Shown: positions 19,055-27,541 of the stretch, in pieces
Position numbering within the stretch: position 1 is the stretch's first letter
Layout of the letters: the number at the start of each line of letters is the position of its first letter
NCBI GenBank assembly: GCA_947464415.1
Contig: CANHWU010000006.1
Location: 1 to 43,514, forward strand
From: Flavobacteriales bacterium
GTDB lineage: Bacteria; Bacteroidota; Bacteroidia; Flavobacteriales_D; Sanyastnellaceae
Direction of reading: 5' to 3'
DNA length: 43,514 nt
Made by a program: the position numbers and the translations under genes
The notes under the pieces: model-generated
The model's database searches: none
What the model saw: only the letters and a program-made list of their open reading frames with translations
Told to the model about the DNA's origin: nothing

Positions 19055-20497
19055 ATGAAAAAATTGACACTTACCCATTGGATTTTTATTGCCTTATTGT
19101 TGGGGATTGTGGCGGGTGCTATATTGAATTTTCAATTTCCTTCTTCACCCGCTCCTACTTCAGAAGAGGCCATTCAGAAGCTTCGGAACATTGTTGAGCA
19201 GCAAGGCAATAATGATGATTGGAAGCGCAATGTAAAAGCCTTGTTGTCAGACAGTACAACGAGTGCCGATCAAAAGTATCAATCCATAGCAAAGGATTTA
19301 GCACAGGTAAAACCCTCTGGTGATGTACTGGAAAACGCCAAGAAGGCGATGATGCGGGAGAGTAAGATAGATAGAACGCTTGATAAAATTCTAGAGTTTT
19401 TGAGCATATTTACTGAAGTGTTTTTAAGATTGATCAAGATGATCATTGCTCCATTGGTATTTGCTACTTTAGTGGCAGGAGTGGCCAAGTTAGGGGATTT
19501 AAAGGCCGTCGGAAGAATTGGAGGAAAGACATTATTGTGGTTTATCACCGCGTCATTGGTTTCATTGTTATTAGGAGCTATTCTGGTGAATGTTTTTCAA
19601 CCAGGACATTTATTGCAATTGGAAATGCCGAGCGCCTTGTCTTCTGCGGGAGTGGATCATTCAGCGATAACCTTGAAGGGTTTCATTACCCATATTTTTC
19701 CATCGAGTGTTATTGAGGCAATGGCTAAAAATGAGATTTTGCAAATTGTCATTTTTGCTTTGTTGTTTGGTGTAGCTGCTGCGGCGATGGAAGAGAAGGC
19801 TCACGGATTGATCAAGGCAATGGATGCGCTAGGGCATGTGATGTTGAAGATTACTTCTATGGTGATGTATGTGGCACCGTTTGCTGTCTTTTCTGCTATT
19901 ACCGCAATCATTGCTAAAAAGGGAGTGGGTATTTTAGCTACGTATGCCACTTTTATTGGAGAGTTTTATTTGGGATTGATTTTATTGTGGCTGATATTAA
20001 TTTTTGTGGGGTGGCTCTTGATAGGCGCTCGAGTAAGGACACTGTTGAGTCACATCAAGCAACCTTTATTATTGGCTTTTTCTACCGCCTCCAGTGAAGC
20101 AGCCTATCCAAAGATGCTGGAGCAATTGGAGAGGTTTGGTTGTCGAAATCGCATTGTGAGTTTTGTATTGCCGTTGGGATATTCTTTCAATTTAGATGGC
20201 AGTATGATGTATATGACATTTGCCAGTTTATTCATTGCGCAAGCTTATGGTGTAGAACTTTCTTTCGGAGATCAGGTGGTGATGTTGTTGACTTTAATGA
20301 TAACGAGCAAGGGAATTGCTGGGGTGCCAAGAGCGTCGCTCGTGGTGATTGCAGGAACAATTGCGAGCTTTGGAATCCCTGAGGCGGGGTTGGTCTTGTT
20401 GTTAGGCGTTGATCATGTTTTGGATATGGGAAGATCTGCTACCAATGTAGTAGGAAATGCTGTGGCTGCTGTGGCCATCAATAAGTGGGAAAAATAA
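19055..20497 (+). CDS. Dicarboxylate/amino acid:cation symporter (DAACS/SDF family)
   Basis: 'LRLIKMIIAPLVFATLVAGVAKLGD', 'LLAFSTASSEAAYPKMLEQLERFG', 'FVLPLGYSFNLDGSMMYMTFASLFIAQAYG', 'GKGIAGVPRASLVV', 'DMGRSATNVVGNAVAAVAI'. Confidence 0.95.
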   Translation: MKKLTLTHWIFIALLLGIVAGAILNFQFPSSPAPTSEEAIQKLRNIVEQQGNNDDWKRNVKALLSDSTTSADQKYQSIAKDLAQVKPSGDVLENAKKAMMRESKIDRTLDKILEFLSIFTEVFLRLIKMIIAPLVFATLVAGVAKLGDLKAVGRIGGKTLLWFITASLVSLLLGAILVNVFQPGHLLQLEMPSALSSAGVDHSAITLKGFITHIFPSSVIEAMAKNEILQIVIFALLFGVAAAAMEEKAHGLIKAMDALGHVMLKITSMVMYVAPFAVFSAITAIIAKKGVGILATYATFIGEFYLGLILLWLILIFVGWLLIGARVRTLLSHIKQPLLLAFSTASSEAAYPKMLEQLERFGCRNRIVSFVLPLGYSFNLDGSMMYMTFASLFIAQAYGVELSFGDQVVMLLTLMITSKGIAGVPRASLVVIAGTIASFGIPEAGLVLLLGVDHVLDMGRSATNVVGNAVAAVAINKWEK

Positions 20498-20558
20498 AAA
20501 TTGGTAATTTCGAAAAAATTTATATACATTCGTTGTTGTAACCGAAAACAAAACTAGA

Positions 20559-20942
20559 ATGGCACAAAAATTTAATGAAAAAGCGTATTTGGCTTCTATT
20601 GGAGCGGGAATACGCGCTCTTCGAATGAAGAAAAAGATGACATTAGAGACATTTGGTGATGTGGTAGGATTGGATAAGTCCAATGCTTATCGCATTGAGA
20701 GTGGTCGAAACATCACGTTATTGACTTTGGAAAAAATTGCTCAGGTGTTCAACATTTCTGCATCGAAATTATTGGACAGTGCGATTGATGTGAAGGATTT
20801 GCCGAAGAAACCTAAGAAGGTTAAAAAGGCGAAATCTGCTCCTAGTAAAAAGGCCAAACCGGTGAAGAAAGAGGTAAAGAAGGTGGCTAAAAAAGCAGTG
20901 AAAAAGGTGAGTAAGAAATCTGCCAAGAAAGGCAAGAAGTAA
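20559..20942 (+). CDS. XRE-family HTH protein with Lys/Ala/Val-rich histone-H1-like C-terminal tail
   Basis: HTH 'IRALRMKKKMTLETFGDVVGLDKSNAYRIESGRNITLLTLEKIAQVFNISASKLL' followed by 'KKPKKVKKAKSAPSKKAKPVKKEVKKVAKKAVKKVSKKSAKKGKK'. Confidence 0.9.
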   Translation: MAQKFNEKAYLASIGAGIRALRMKKKMTLETFGDVVGLDKSNAYRIESGRNITLLTLEKIAQVFNISASKLLDSAIDVKDLPKKPKKVKKAKSAPSKKAKPVKKEVKKVAKKAVKKVSKKSAKKGKK

Positions 20943-20960
20943 TGCGTATTGTATTTAAAC

Positions 20961-20988
20961 AAAGAGGGGGATTCGTCCCCCTTTTTTT
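20961..20988. terminator. Intrinsic, probably bidirectional terminator between convergent genes
   Basis: GGGGGA-TTCG-TCCCCC perfect stem with TTCG tetraloop (20966-20981), flanked by an A-rich left side and a T7 tract on the right; lies between the XRE stop (20942) and the TauE/SafE stop (20987). Confidence 0.85.
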
Positions 20989-21430
20989 ATGGTTGACCTT
21001 GAACCTCCCGATTAGATTTTTCTTGTTTCCATTTTTGTTGCCCTTCAAAGATCATTTTGATGGACATGATGAGCATCAAGCAGCCAAAGAATAGCTTCAC
21101 TTGGTGAACGCTAATACTGAGGGCTATTTTGCTTCCGAAATAGGCGCCAAAGACAAATCCTAATCCAATACAAAGAGCGGCGGGAATTTGAATCTGTCCC
21201 GCTTTGTAATAATGCATTACCGCCATGATGCCAACGGGCAGTAACAAAACAGCCAGGCTTGTACCTTGAGCTTGGAGTTGATTATATTGAAGAAAGTAGA
21301 TAAGAGCTGGAACGATGATGAGTCCTCCTCCTACCCCAACAAAGCCGCTGAGCATGCCCGCCAGCAATCCTAAAATGATCAGTATAACGATGGTAGTCAG
21401 TGTCATAGGCTTTTCATTAAAATTTTCCAT
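20987..21430 (-). CDS. TSUP/TauE-SafE family sulfite exporter-like permease (half-size)
   Basis: 'VILIILGLLAGMLSGFVGVGGGLIIVPALIYFLQYNQLQAQGTSLAVLLLPVGIMAVMHYYKAG'. In-frame Met at 21430 preferred over the track start at 21487. Confidence 0.88.
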   Translation of the reverse strand: MENFNEKPMTLTTIVILIILGLLAGMLSGFVGVGGGLIIVPALIYFLQYNQLQAQGTSLAVLLLPVGIMAVMHYYKAGQIQIPAALCIGLGFVFGAYFGSKIALSISVHQVKLFFGCLMLIMSIKMIFEGQQKWKQEKSNREVQGQP

Positions 21431-21496
21431 GATTTTAGTTATGTCTCCTGTTTTTTTCGAAGATAATGTTCTATTTTTACAACTCAAATAAAGAAT

Positions 21497-21871
21497 ATGG
21501 AATTTCCTTCAGAATTAAAGTATACCCGAGATCACGAGTGGGTTCGTGTAGAGGGTGATGTTGCCTTCATTGGAATCACTGCGTTTGCTCAAGGTGAATT
21601 AGGGGATATTGTTTTTGTTGAAATTGAAACGCAAGGAGAGGCCTTGGATGCGCATGCTGTTTTTGGTACAGTAGAGGCGGTGAAGACCGTTTCTGATCTT
21701 TTTATGCCTATCAAAGGCACCATTTTGGAGGTGAATCCTGCCCTAGAGGGCAATCCCGCCTTGGTGAATGAAGATCCTTATGGTCAAGGATGGATGATCA
21801 AGGTGCAGATTGCAGCAGATGCAGATTTGACCTCATTGATGTCCGCAGGTGAGTACGAGCAATCCTTGTAG
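21497..21871 (+). CDS. gcvH: Glycine cleavage system H protein
   Basis: '[36 protein letters not shown]', lipoyl site '[25 protein letters not shown]'. Confidence 0.97.
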   Translation: MEFPSELKYTRDHEWVRVEGDVAFIGITAFAQGELGDIVFVEIETQGEALDAHAVFGTVEAVKTVSDLFMPIKGTILEVNPALEGNPALVNEDPYGQGWMIKVQIAADADLTSLMSAGEYEQSL

Positions 21872-21890
21872 AAATATTCTGTATCGTTAT

Positions 21891-22295
21891 ATGCGTCGTT
21901 GGCTAGCCCCGACGCTCACCATCTTTATTATTTATCTTCATATTGCCTACATAGCGGTTCCAAAAGAATGGACCTTCCTTGATAGTTTCAGTGTGGATAA
22001 ATGGATCCACGCTCTGATGTTTTTTTCTTTAGCGTTCAGTTGGAGAATACATTTGCTTTGGTTTCAGTTGAATAAATGGATGTGGCTCATTGGATTGTTA
22101 ATGTTTGGTTTCACAATGGAAGTTATGCAAGCCTTGCTTACTACTTATCGAAGCAGAGAGTGGGCCGATGTTATAGCGGATGCTTTTGGGGTGCTCTTGG
22201 CTTTCTGGTTTTTTACCACCACATTATTTACGAGATTGGGATTTTCCCATGATTATGGTAAATACAATGTAGGTTCCAAAGACCACCATGGATAG
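21891..22295 (+). CDS. VanZ-like membrane protein
   Basis: 'DKWIHALMFFSLAFSW', 'LMFGFTMEVMQALLTTYRSREWADVIADAFGVLLAFWF' is a VanZ-like signature. Start placed at in-frame ATG 21891 (track start 21849 would overlap gcvH). Confidence 0.82.
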   Translation: MRRWLAPTLTIFIIYLHIAYIAVPKEWTFLDSFSVDKWIHALMFFSLAFSWRIHLLWFQLNKWMWLIGLLMFGFTMEVMQALLTTYRSREWADVIADAFGVLLAFWFFTTTLFTRLGFSHDYGKYNVGSKDHHG

Positions 22296-22583
22296 AGCGA
22301 TTTTTTCTTTGGATTCCCAAGTTGATTGATGAGTATAAAGGACCACTGTCAAAAAGATCAATGCGCTAAATAATTTTACAACTATGGTGCCCATGAAATT
22401 TCGGACAAAGGAAGATTCGGATGAAGGGGATACTGATAATCTTTGCATAAGCACCATTAGAGCGGTGAAGATTAAAACAAATAAAGTGGATGGTAACAAG
22501 GTGTCGGCGGGTAACCAATGCGCCCAAAATGCAATCATGATGATACTGAGTAGGCTGGATCCGGTTAATAGGGTGTTTTTCAT
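22224..22583 (-). CDS. Hypothetical ~4-TM membrane protein downstream of atpZ-like gene
   Basis: 'SSLLSIIMIAFWAHWLPADTLLPSTLFVLIFTALMVLMQRL', 'GTIVVKLFSALIFLTVVLY', 'IALSMVVFGTYIVFTIIMG'; overlaps the AtpZ gene by 4 nt and the VanZ gene tail-to-tail by 72 nt. Confidence 0.75.
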   Translation of the reverse strand: MKNTLLTGSSLLSIIMIAFWAHWLPADTLLPSTLFVLIFTALMVLMQRLSVSPSSESSFVRNFMGTIVVKLFSALIFLTVVLYTHQSTWESKEKIALSMVVFGTYIVFTIIMGKSQSRK

Positions 22584-22786
22584 TTTTTTTGAAGTGATTT
22601 AACCATCCAATAAAAGGAAAGTGATACTCCCAGCAATGATCCTAAAAGTGTATACATTACTCCTTCTTGATGGTCTAATTTTCTTCCGATAAAAATAAAC
22701 AAGCCAATAACGATGGCCATTTGTGAAGCCATGCTGGTGTATTTTAGAAAAGCGTTATTAGACGGCTTTGGCTTCTGCTGGAGCAT
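22580..22786 (-). CDS. AtpZ/AtpI family protein
   Basis: 68 aa, 'YTSMASQMAIVIGLFIFIGRKLDHQEGVMYTLLGSLLGVSLSFYWMVKSLQKK'. Confidence 0.85.
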   Translation of the reverse strand: MLQQKPKPSNNAFLKYTSMASQMAIVIGLFIFIGRKLDHQEGVMYTLLGSLLGVSLSFYWMVKSLQKK

Positions 22787-23150
22787 CTATTTTGATGTCC
22801 TTAATTTTGGTTCCCATGCTACAAGACCCTGAGAAATTGGCACCTGGTTCGATGGCCAATTTGTCTGTAATTACCTCCCCTTCCACTTTGGCAGTGGATT
22901 TAAGAGTTAAAAGTTGCTGAACTTGGATCTTGCCTTTCATTTGACCTTCTAATTCAGCATTTTGGCAAATGACAGTACCTTCCAATTTGCCGTTAGGGCC
23001 CACCACTAACCTACCTTTTGTGATCAGATCACCAACAAAGATTCCATCGATACGGATGTTACTTTCACAACGGATATCACCTTTGATAGAGGTTCCTTCC
23101 ACTACTCTATTGATGGAAGTGTCTACTGGATTGTCTGGAATACGTGCCAT
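22758..23150 (-). CDS. Bactofilin (polymer-forming cytoskeletal protein)
   Basis: In-frame ATG at 23150: MARIPDNPVDTSINRVVEGTSIKGDIRCESNIRIDGIFVGDLITKGRLVVGPNGKLEGTVICQNAELEGQMKGKIQVQQLLTLKSTAKVEGEVITDKLAIEPGANFSGSC. Confidence 0.93.
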   Translation of the reverse strand: MARIPDNPVDTSINRVVEGTSIKGDIRCESNIRIDGIFVGDLITKGRLVVGPNGKLEGTVICQNAELEGQMKGKIQVQQLLTLKSTAKVEGEVITDKLAIEPGANFSGSCSMGTKIKDIKIDAPAEAKAV

Positions 23151-23169
23151 AAGCGGTTTTTGTAAAGAA

Positions 23170-25854
23170 TTATCGGTAGTTTTCTTTGTAAAAAGTTTTA
23201 TATTTTTCAAGGTCTTTAGCTCTAAACAACTGAACGTAATTGGATTTGGAAATGAGAAAAACAAAAAAACCTTTTTCGTTTAACCCTTGCAAATCATCCA
23301 CGTCACTCACAAAAATAGTCATAAAATCTTTAGCATCAGCCAAATTCTTAAATGTTTTGGTCATCAAAAGCTGGGTTTGGGTATCCAGCATATTTCCCGT
23401 CACCGTCAATTTAGCAGAGGCGTAGTTCTTCTGAACATAATCGCTCACCAATATTTTGTAGCTATTGATGTTGGGGGTGGTCAATGGGATTTCAACCGCT
23501 AAATAATGCTCGACATCTTCATTGAATTGATATATTGCTTCTGCAGCGGGGGGAGTTACTTCAGATTTGGGAGGGTTGGTTTCTTGGGTGGGGGGAGGCA
23601 AAAATGCGTTGAGCATGGCTTGTGCTTGAGTAGCTTCTTCCGTTCCAGGGCAGTCTTTCAATACGCTTTCAAGTGCGGCTTTATACATCTCATTCAATCC
23701 TGACATCGACTCTACATAACCTACACATATGGCATTTAAAATTTTGTATTTACACAACAAGTGATTGGAGGTGTCTTGACGGATAACGCTGTTGCAGGCG
23801 GTCATTGCTTCGGGATACTGCCGTCTGGCATACAGTTGGTACACTTGTTCATAAGCGAGAATTTCATCTTGCTTCTTTTTTTCTTTTTCGTCCTTGGCAT
23901 TGGGATCATCTACAAAACGCGCCCATTCTGAGTTGGGATAACGCTTTTTTATTTCATCTCCCCAATACTTCGACCCACAAGTGACACAACTTTTCACTTT
24001 ATTTTCGGATAGTTGCTCAATGCTCCACCAAGTTCTGTAAATCTGATAATAAGCCAGAGGGGTGTACTCATTTTCAGGTAAGTTTTGAACGAGTTTTTCC
24101 CAGATTTGAATGGCGGCGGAATTGTCATTTAGATCCTCTTTGTAGATTAATCCCGCTTTGTAATAACCCTCTTCTTTCCCAGATTTGAGTTTATTCATTT
24201 TATCTTGGTCTTTGCACGGAAGAGATTGTAACAAATCATCCACCGATGCTACAGATTTTTCCACGCTGTTTTCATCTGGCCCAGTTTCTTCAGTGCTGGT
24301 TTGATCTGGACGCTCATCTTTAACGGATGCCATTTGGGAAAGCTTAGCGTTTAATCTCCAATTGTCTTTCAGCGGCCTATCCTCCCAATAGATTAAAAAT
24401 TCTTTGTAACCTTTATCTCTTTGTTCTTTGTTGTAGCACCAAAAAGCGCCATCTTTTGCATTTTCTAGCGCGGCGGCTTGCCTTTCAGCGGCCAACCTTG
24501 CTTCCTCTTCTCTTTTTGCAATCTCCATCTCAATGAGCTTTTCACGAGTTTTTTCCATGGCTTTGAACTGCTCCGTTGGGGAGAGGGCACAAATTTTAGA
24601 GAGGCTGTCTGAAGAAGAAATTTGATCGAGGTATTTTACCAGTTCGGTAAGACTTTTTGCTCGCCCTTTGATTTCATCCATTCTGGGATGGGTAGGACTT
24701 ATGATTTTTTGAGCGCTGTCGTACGCCGCTTGAGCGGAAACATATTGTTTTGCTTCAAAATTGATATCGGCCAGTAATAGATAAGACTTCCCCTTTTGTT
24801 TTCTATTTTTTTTCCCTTCTTTAATGGAGCGTTGTAGCAGTTGTTTTGCGTCATCATGTTCCGCTTGTTCTTCGGCCATAAAAGCTAGAGTATATAAAAT
24901 CTGGTCTTTGTATTCACTGTATTTTACATCTTCCAGCATTTTGAGTAATTCTGCACGTGCAATCAATACGCTTGATCCATTTCTAAGAGCGTTGATGGCT
25001 TTTTTCATTTTTGATTGAAAACTCAATTCATTGGAGGGCTTGGATAGCAGCACTTTTTCATAATTCATCTGAGCCGAGGAGTATTCATTCAATTCTTCAT
25101 GAATTTGCCCAAGAATAAAGAAAAGTCTGGCTTGGTCTTTCTTCTTTTTGGTGTCAACAATGGCTTTATTGATTTCCTCTTTTGCTTTTTCCCACTTTTT
25201 GGTATCTATATAAATTTGGCCCAAAACTTCATGATAAAAAGCGCTATTAGCGGGTTTTAATCCACTGGTAGAAAACCCCTCCTTATTGAGCAGAGCTAAT
25301 GCTTTTCCTTGTTCTTCTTGGGCAACGAGTGTAAGACCATACCAGGCATTTCCCATGGCTTCCGCATTGGGTTCGTGGTACTTTTTGGCTACATATTGAA
25401 AAAGTTTTTCGGCTACTTGATAATTTTTCTTGTAAAAATGAGCACGACCTACCAAAATATAGTTTTCATCAATCCAGCGATTATACTCGGGCCACTTCAC
25501 TTTTGTTTTTTGCTCTCCTGTGATGGTGTGTTTTTTGATGACCTTCTCACTTTTCTCTATGACCCTTTCTAAATCTTCGAATGCCGGTTTGATGGTTTCA
25601 ATGTCACCGAAGATGAAGAGAGGGAGAATGGAGTCATAGTTTTCTTGATACTGAGTTTTAATTTTTTCCTCGGCACTGATCATGGCTTGCTCTGCGTTGA
25701 AATGACCGTTATAATGTGCGGTGGTATTGTGGAAAATTCGGTAAGCTACGCCATCTTTTTTATTGGTGCATGAAAAAGTGGCCACACTCATGAGGAGGAG
25801 GAAAAAGAAGACTAAACGGCGCTGCTGGTGCATTTTCAAAATCCTATTAACCAC
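23170..25854 (-). CDS. T9SS periplasmic TPR lipoprotein, PorW/SprE-like
   Basis: Lipobox 'LLLMSVATFSCTNKKDG'; 'AYRIFHNTTAHYNGHFNAEQAMISAEEKIKTQYQENYDSILPLF', extended TPRs; gene order porW/sprE-like, bactofilin, AtpZ is characteristic of Bacteroidota. Start may be 25833 (MHQQRRLV). Confidence 0.86.
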   Translation of the reverse strand: MVNRILKMHQQRRLVFFFLLLMSVATFSCTNKKDGVAYRIFHNTTAHYNGHFNAEQAMISAEEKIKTQYQENYDSILPLFIFGDIETIKPAFEDLERVIEKSEKVIKKHTITGEQKTKVKWPEYNRWIDENYILVGRAHFYKKNYQVAEKLFQYVAKKYHEPNAEAMGNAWYGLTLVAQEEQGKALALLNKEGFSTSGLKPANSAFYHEVLGQIYIDTKKWEKAKEEINKAIVDTKKKKDQARLFFILGQIHEELNEYSSAQMNYEKVLLSKPSNELSFQSKMKKAINALRNGSSVLIARAELLKMLEDVKYSEYKDQILYTLAFMAEEQAEHDDAKQLLQRSIKEGKKNRKQKGKSYLLLADINFEAKQYVSAQAAYDSAQKIISPTHPRMDEIKGRAKSLTELVKYLDQISSSDSLSKICALSPTEQFKAMEKTREKLIEMEIAKREEEARLAAERQAAALENAKDGAFWCYNKEQRDKGYKEFLIYWEDRPLKDNWRLNAKLSQMASVKDERPDQTSTEETGPDENSVEKSVASVDDLLQSLPCKDQDKMNKLKSGKEEGYYKAGLIYKEDLNDNSAAIQIWEKLVQNLPENEYTPLAYYQIYRTWWSIEQLSENKVKSCVTCGSKYWGDEIKKRYPNSEWARFVDDPNAKDEKEKKKQDEILAYEQVYQLYARRQYPEAMTACNSVIRQDTSNHLLCKYKILNAICVGYVESMSGLNEMYKAALESVLKDCPGTEEATQAQAMLNAFLPPPTQETNPPKSEVTPPAAEAIYQFNEDVEHYLAVEIPLTTPNINSYKILVSDYVQKNYASAKLTVTGNMLDTQTQLLMTKTFKNLADAKDFMTIFVSDVDDLQGLNEKGFFVFLISKSNYVQLFRAKDLEKYKTFYKENYR

Positions 25855-25913
25855 AAAAGTCCAAATTTATTCTATTTTCCTGCTTTAATTTGTAGTTTAG
25901 AGAAAATATTAGA

Positions 25914-26762
25914 ATGAAGAGGGAAAAGAAGCCAAGGAAAAAAAAGTTGATGAAGCGTTTAAAGTCTAAGTTCCGACTTACGATTTTAAACGAAAGTACT
26001 TTTGAAGAGCGCTTCAGTTATTCATTAACGCCAATGAATGTAATAGTGATGTTCGGTGGATTGTTTTTCGTTTTTGGTTTGATCATTTATTTATTGGTAG
26101 CATTTACTCCTTTAAAAGTGTATTTAGTTCCTGGTTATGTGGATGTAGAATATCGTGAAGAGGCAAGAATTGCCCGCATGAAGGTGGATTCAATTCATAA
26201 TGTATTGGCGCAACAACAGACTTATTTAAATAGTGTGATTACTATTTTTAACGGAAAGCATGTGGAACAAGAGGTAGATACTACTCAATCCCAAAAACAA
26301 AGATTGATGATGTCTGAGACAGACTCCCTTTTTGATATGGAAATGAAGAAAAAGAAACGGGATAGAAAGGCGCAGGAGGCCTTGTTGAGTGGAGATGCCA
26401 TATTTGACATTCCACAAAGTGGCTCTATTTTAAGTGTGTACAGTGCCTCACATACCGGCGTAGATATTCAATCATTGGATGGAGCCCCCGCAGTGGCTGC
26501 AGAAAATGGGGTAGTAGTTTTTGTAGGCCCTTCAATTCAGGGAGGATTAGAGGTGCATATCCAGCATCCAGGTCAATTTATTTCGGTTTACAAGAATTTG
26601 GAAATTTCATACAAGCGAACGGGAGAATTGGTGGCACGGGGTGATGCGATTGGTCAATCAGGCAATAAATTCGAGGAGTCATTGGGCAGACATTTACATT
26701 TTGAGTTGTGGAAATCAGGGTTTTCTGTGGATCCGACTCGATATATCGTTTTTGGACAATGA
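25914..26762 (+). CDS. M23-family peptidase (LytM-like)
   Basis: N-terminal TM 'NVIVMFGGLFFVFGLIIYLLVAFTPLKVYLVPGY', C-terminal 'HTGVDIQSLDGAPAVAAENGVVVFVGPSIQGGLEVHIQHPGQFISVYKNLEISYKRTGELVARGDAIGQSGNKFEESLGRHLHFELWKSG'. Confidence 0.93.
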   Translation: MKREKKPRKKKLMKRLKSKFRLTILNESTFEERFSYSLTPMNVIVMFGGLFFVFGLIIYLLVAFTPLKVYLVPGYVDVEYREEARIARMKVDSIHNVLAQQQTYLNSVITIFNGKHVEQEVDTTQSQKQRLMMSETDSLFDMEMKKKKRDRKAQEALLSGDAIFDIPQSGSILSVYSASHTGVDIQSLDGAPAVAAENGVVVFVGPSIQGGLEVHIQHPGQFISVYKNLEISYKRTGELVARGDAIGQSGNKFEESLGRHLHFELWKSGFSVDPTRYIVFGQ

Positions 26763-27541
26763 TTCTTCAATACAATCATCACGGTAAAAATTGGAGGGCC
26801 CACTTGGATCATCCCGAGGATTTGTCAATTCCCATGAGTGCAGAGGGTCCTCGAGCATGGTATGTTCCACCGCCACAAATTACACCTGTCATGGACAATG
26901 GCTTTGTGGGTAGTATTTCTGGGGGAGGAAAAGTAAATTTTTTCAATGTGCAATTCAATCCACATGGAAACGGAACGCACACAGAGACTTTGGGACATAT
27001 TGATCCCGATCACTTTCCCATTTCAGAATGGAAGGGACCTTTTATCGCGCACGCTCTTTTGATATCGGTAAAACCTGCTATTATTGAAAAAGAGGGTGAA
27101 CACGACAAGGTGATTTTATGGGATCAAATAAAAGATGATGTCGAAAAATTTAAGCCAGCAGCTCTTATTATCAGAACACTCCCGAATCGAAAAGATAAGT
27201 TGAATTGTGATTATTCAAATTCACATATCCCGTATTTAGATTATAGAATAGGAGAGAACTTGAATCGTTTAGGTGTGTTGCATTTGTTGGTGGATTTGCC
27301 GAGTGTCGATAGAGAGCAAGATGGCGGTTTGTTGCAGTGTCACCATGCCTTTTGGGGATTTCCAGAAGACCCCCGTTATGATGCTACCATCACTGAATTA
27401 ATTTTTGTGAAAGATGAAGTGAAAGATGGATTGTATTGTCTTTTCTTACAACCTCCAAGTTTTCAAAATGATGCTGCTCCCAGCAGGCCTCTTATCTATC
27501 GTACTATTCCTTCGGAAGGGGATATTGAAGAATCATTCTAG
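26759..27541 (+). CDS. Cyclase-family (kynurenine formamidase-like) metal-dependent hydrolase
   Basis: In-frame ATG at 26759 gives an ATGA overlap with the M23 stop. 'MILQYNHHGKNWRAHLDHPEDLSIPM', 'FNPHGNGTHTETLGHI' resembles HxGTHxDxPxH. Confidence 0.85.
   Translation: MILQYNHHGKNWRAHLDHPEDLSIPMSAEGPRAWYVPPPQITPVMDNGFVGSISGGGKVNFFNVQFNPHGNGTHTETLGHIDPDHFPISEWKGPFIAHALLISVKPAIIEKEGEHDKVILWDQIKDDVEKFKPAALIIRTLPNRKDKLNCDYSNSHIPYLDYRIGENLNRLGVLHLLVDLPSVDREQDGGLLQCHHAFWGFPEDPRYDATITELIFVKDEVKDGLYCLFLQPPSFQNDAAPSRPLIYRTIPSEGDIEESF

Noticed and set aside
20501-20532. TTGG-N20-TACATTCG upstream of the XRE gene as a Bacteroidota promoter
   Set aside because: Spacing fits but both boxes deviate from TTTG/TAnnTTTG; not strong enough to list as a feature.
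20741-20962. Minus-strand ORF encoding a Phe/Leu-rich, TM-like 73-aa peptide
   Set aside because: Artifact: the reverse complement of lysine codons AAA/AAG in the H1-like tail gives TTT/CTT (Phe/Leu).
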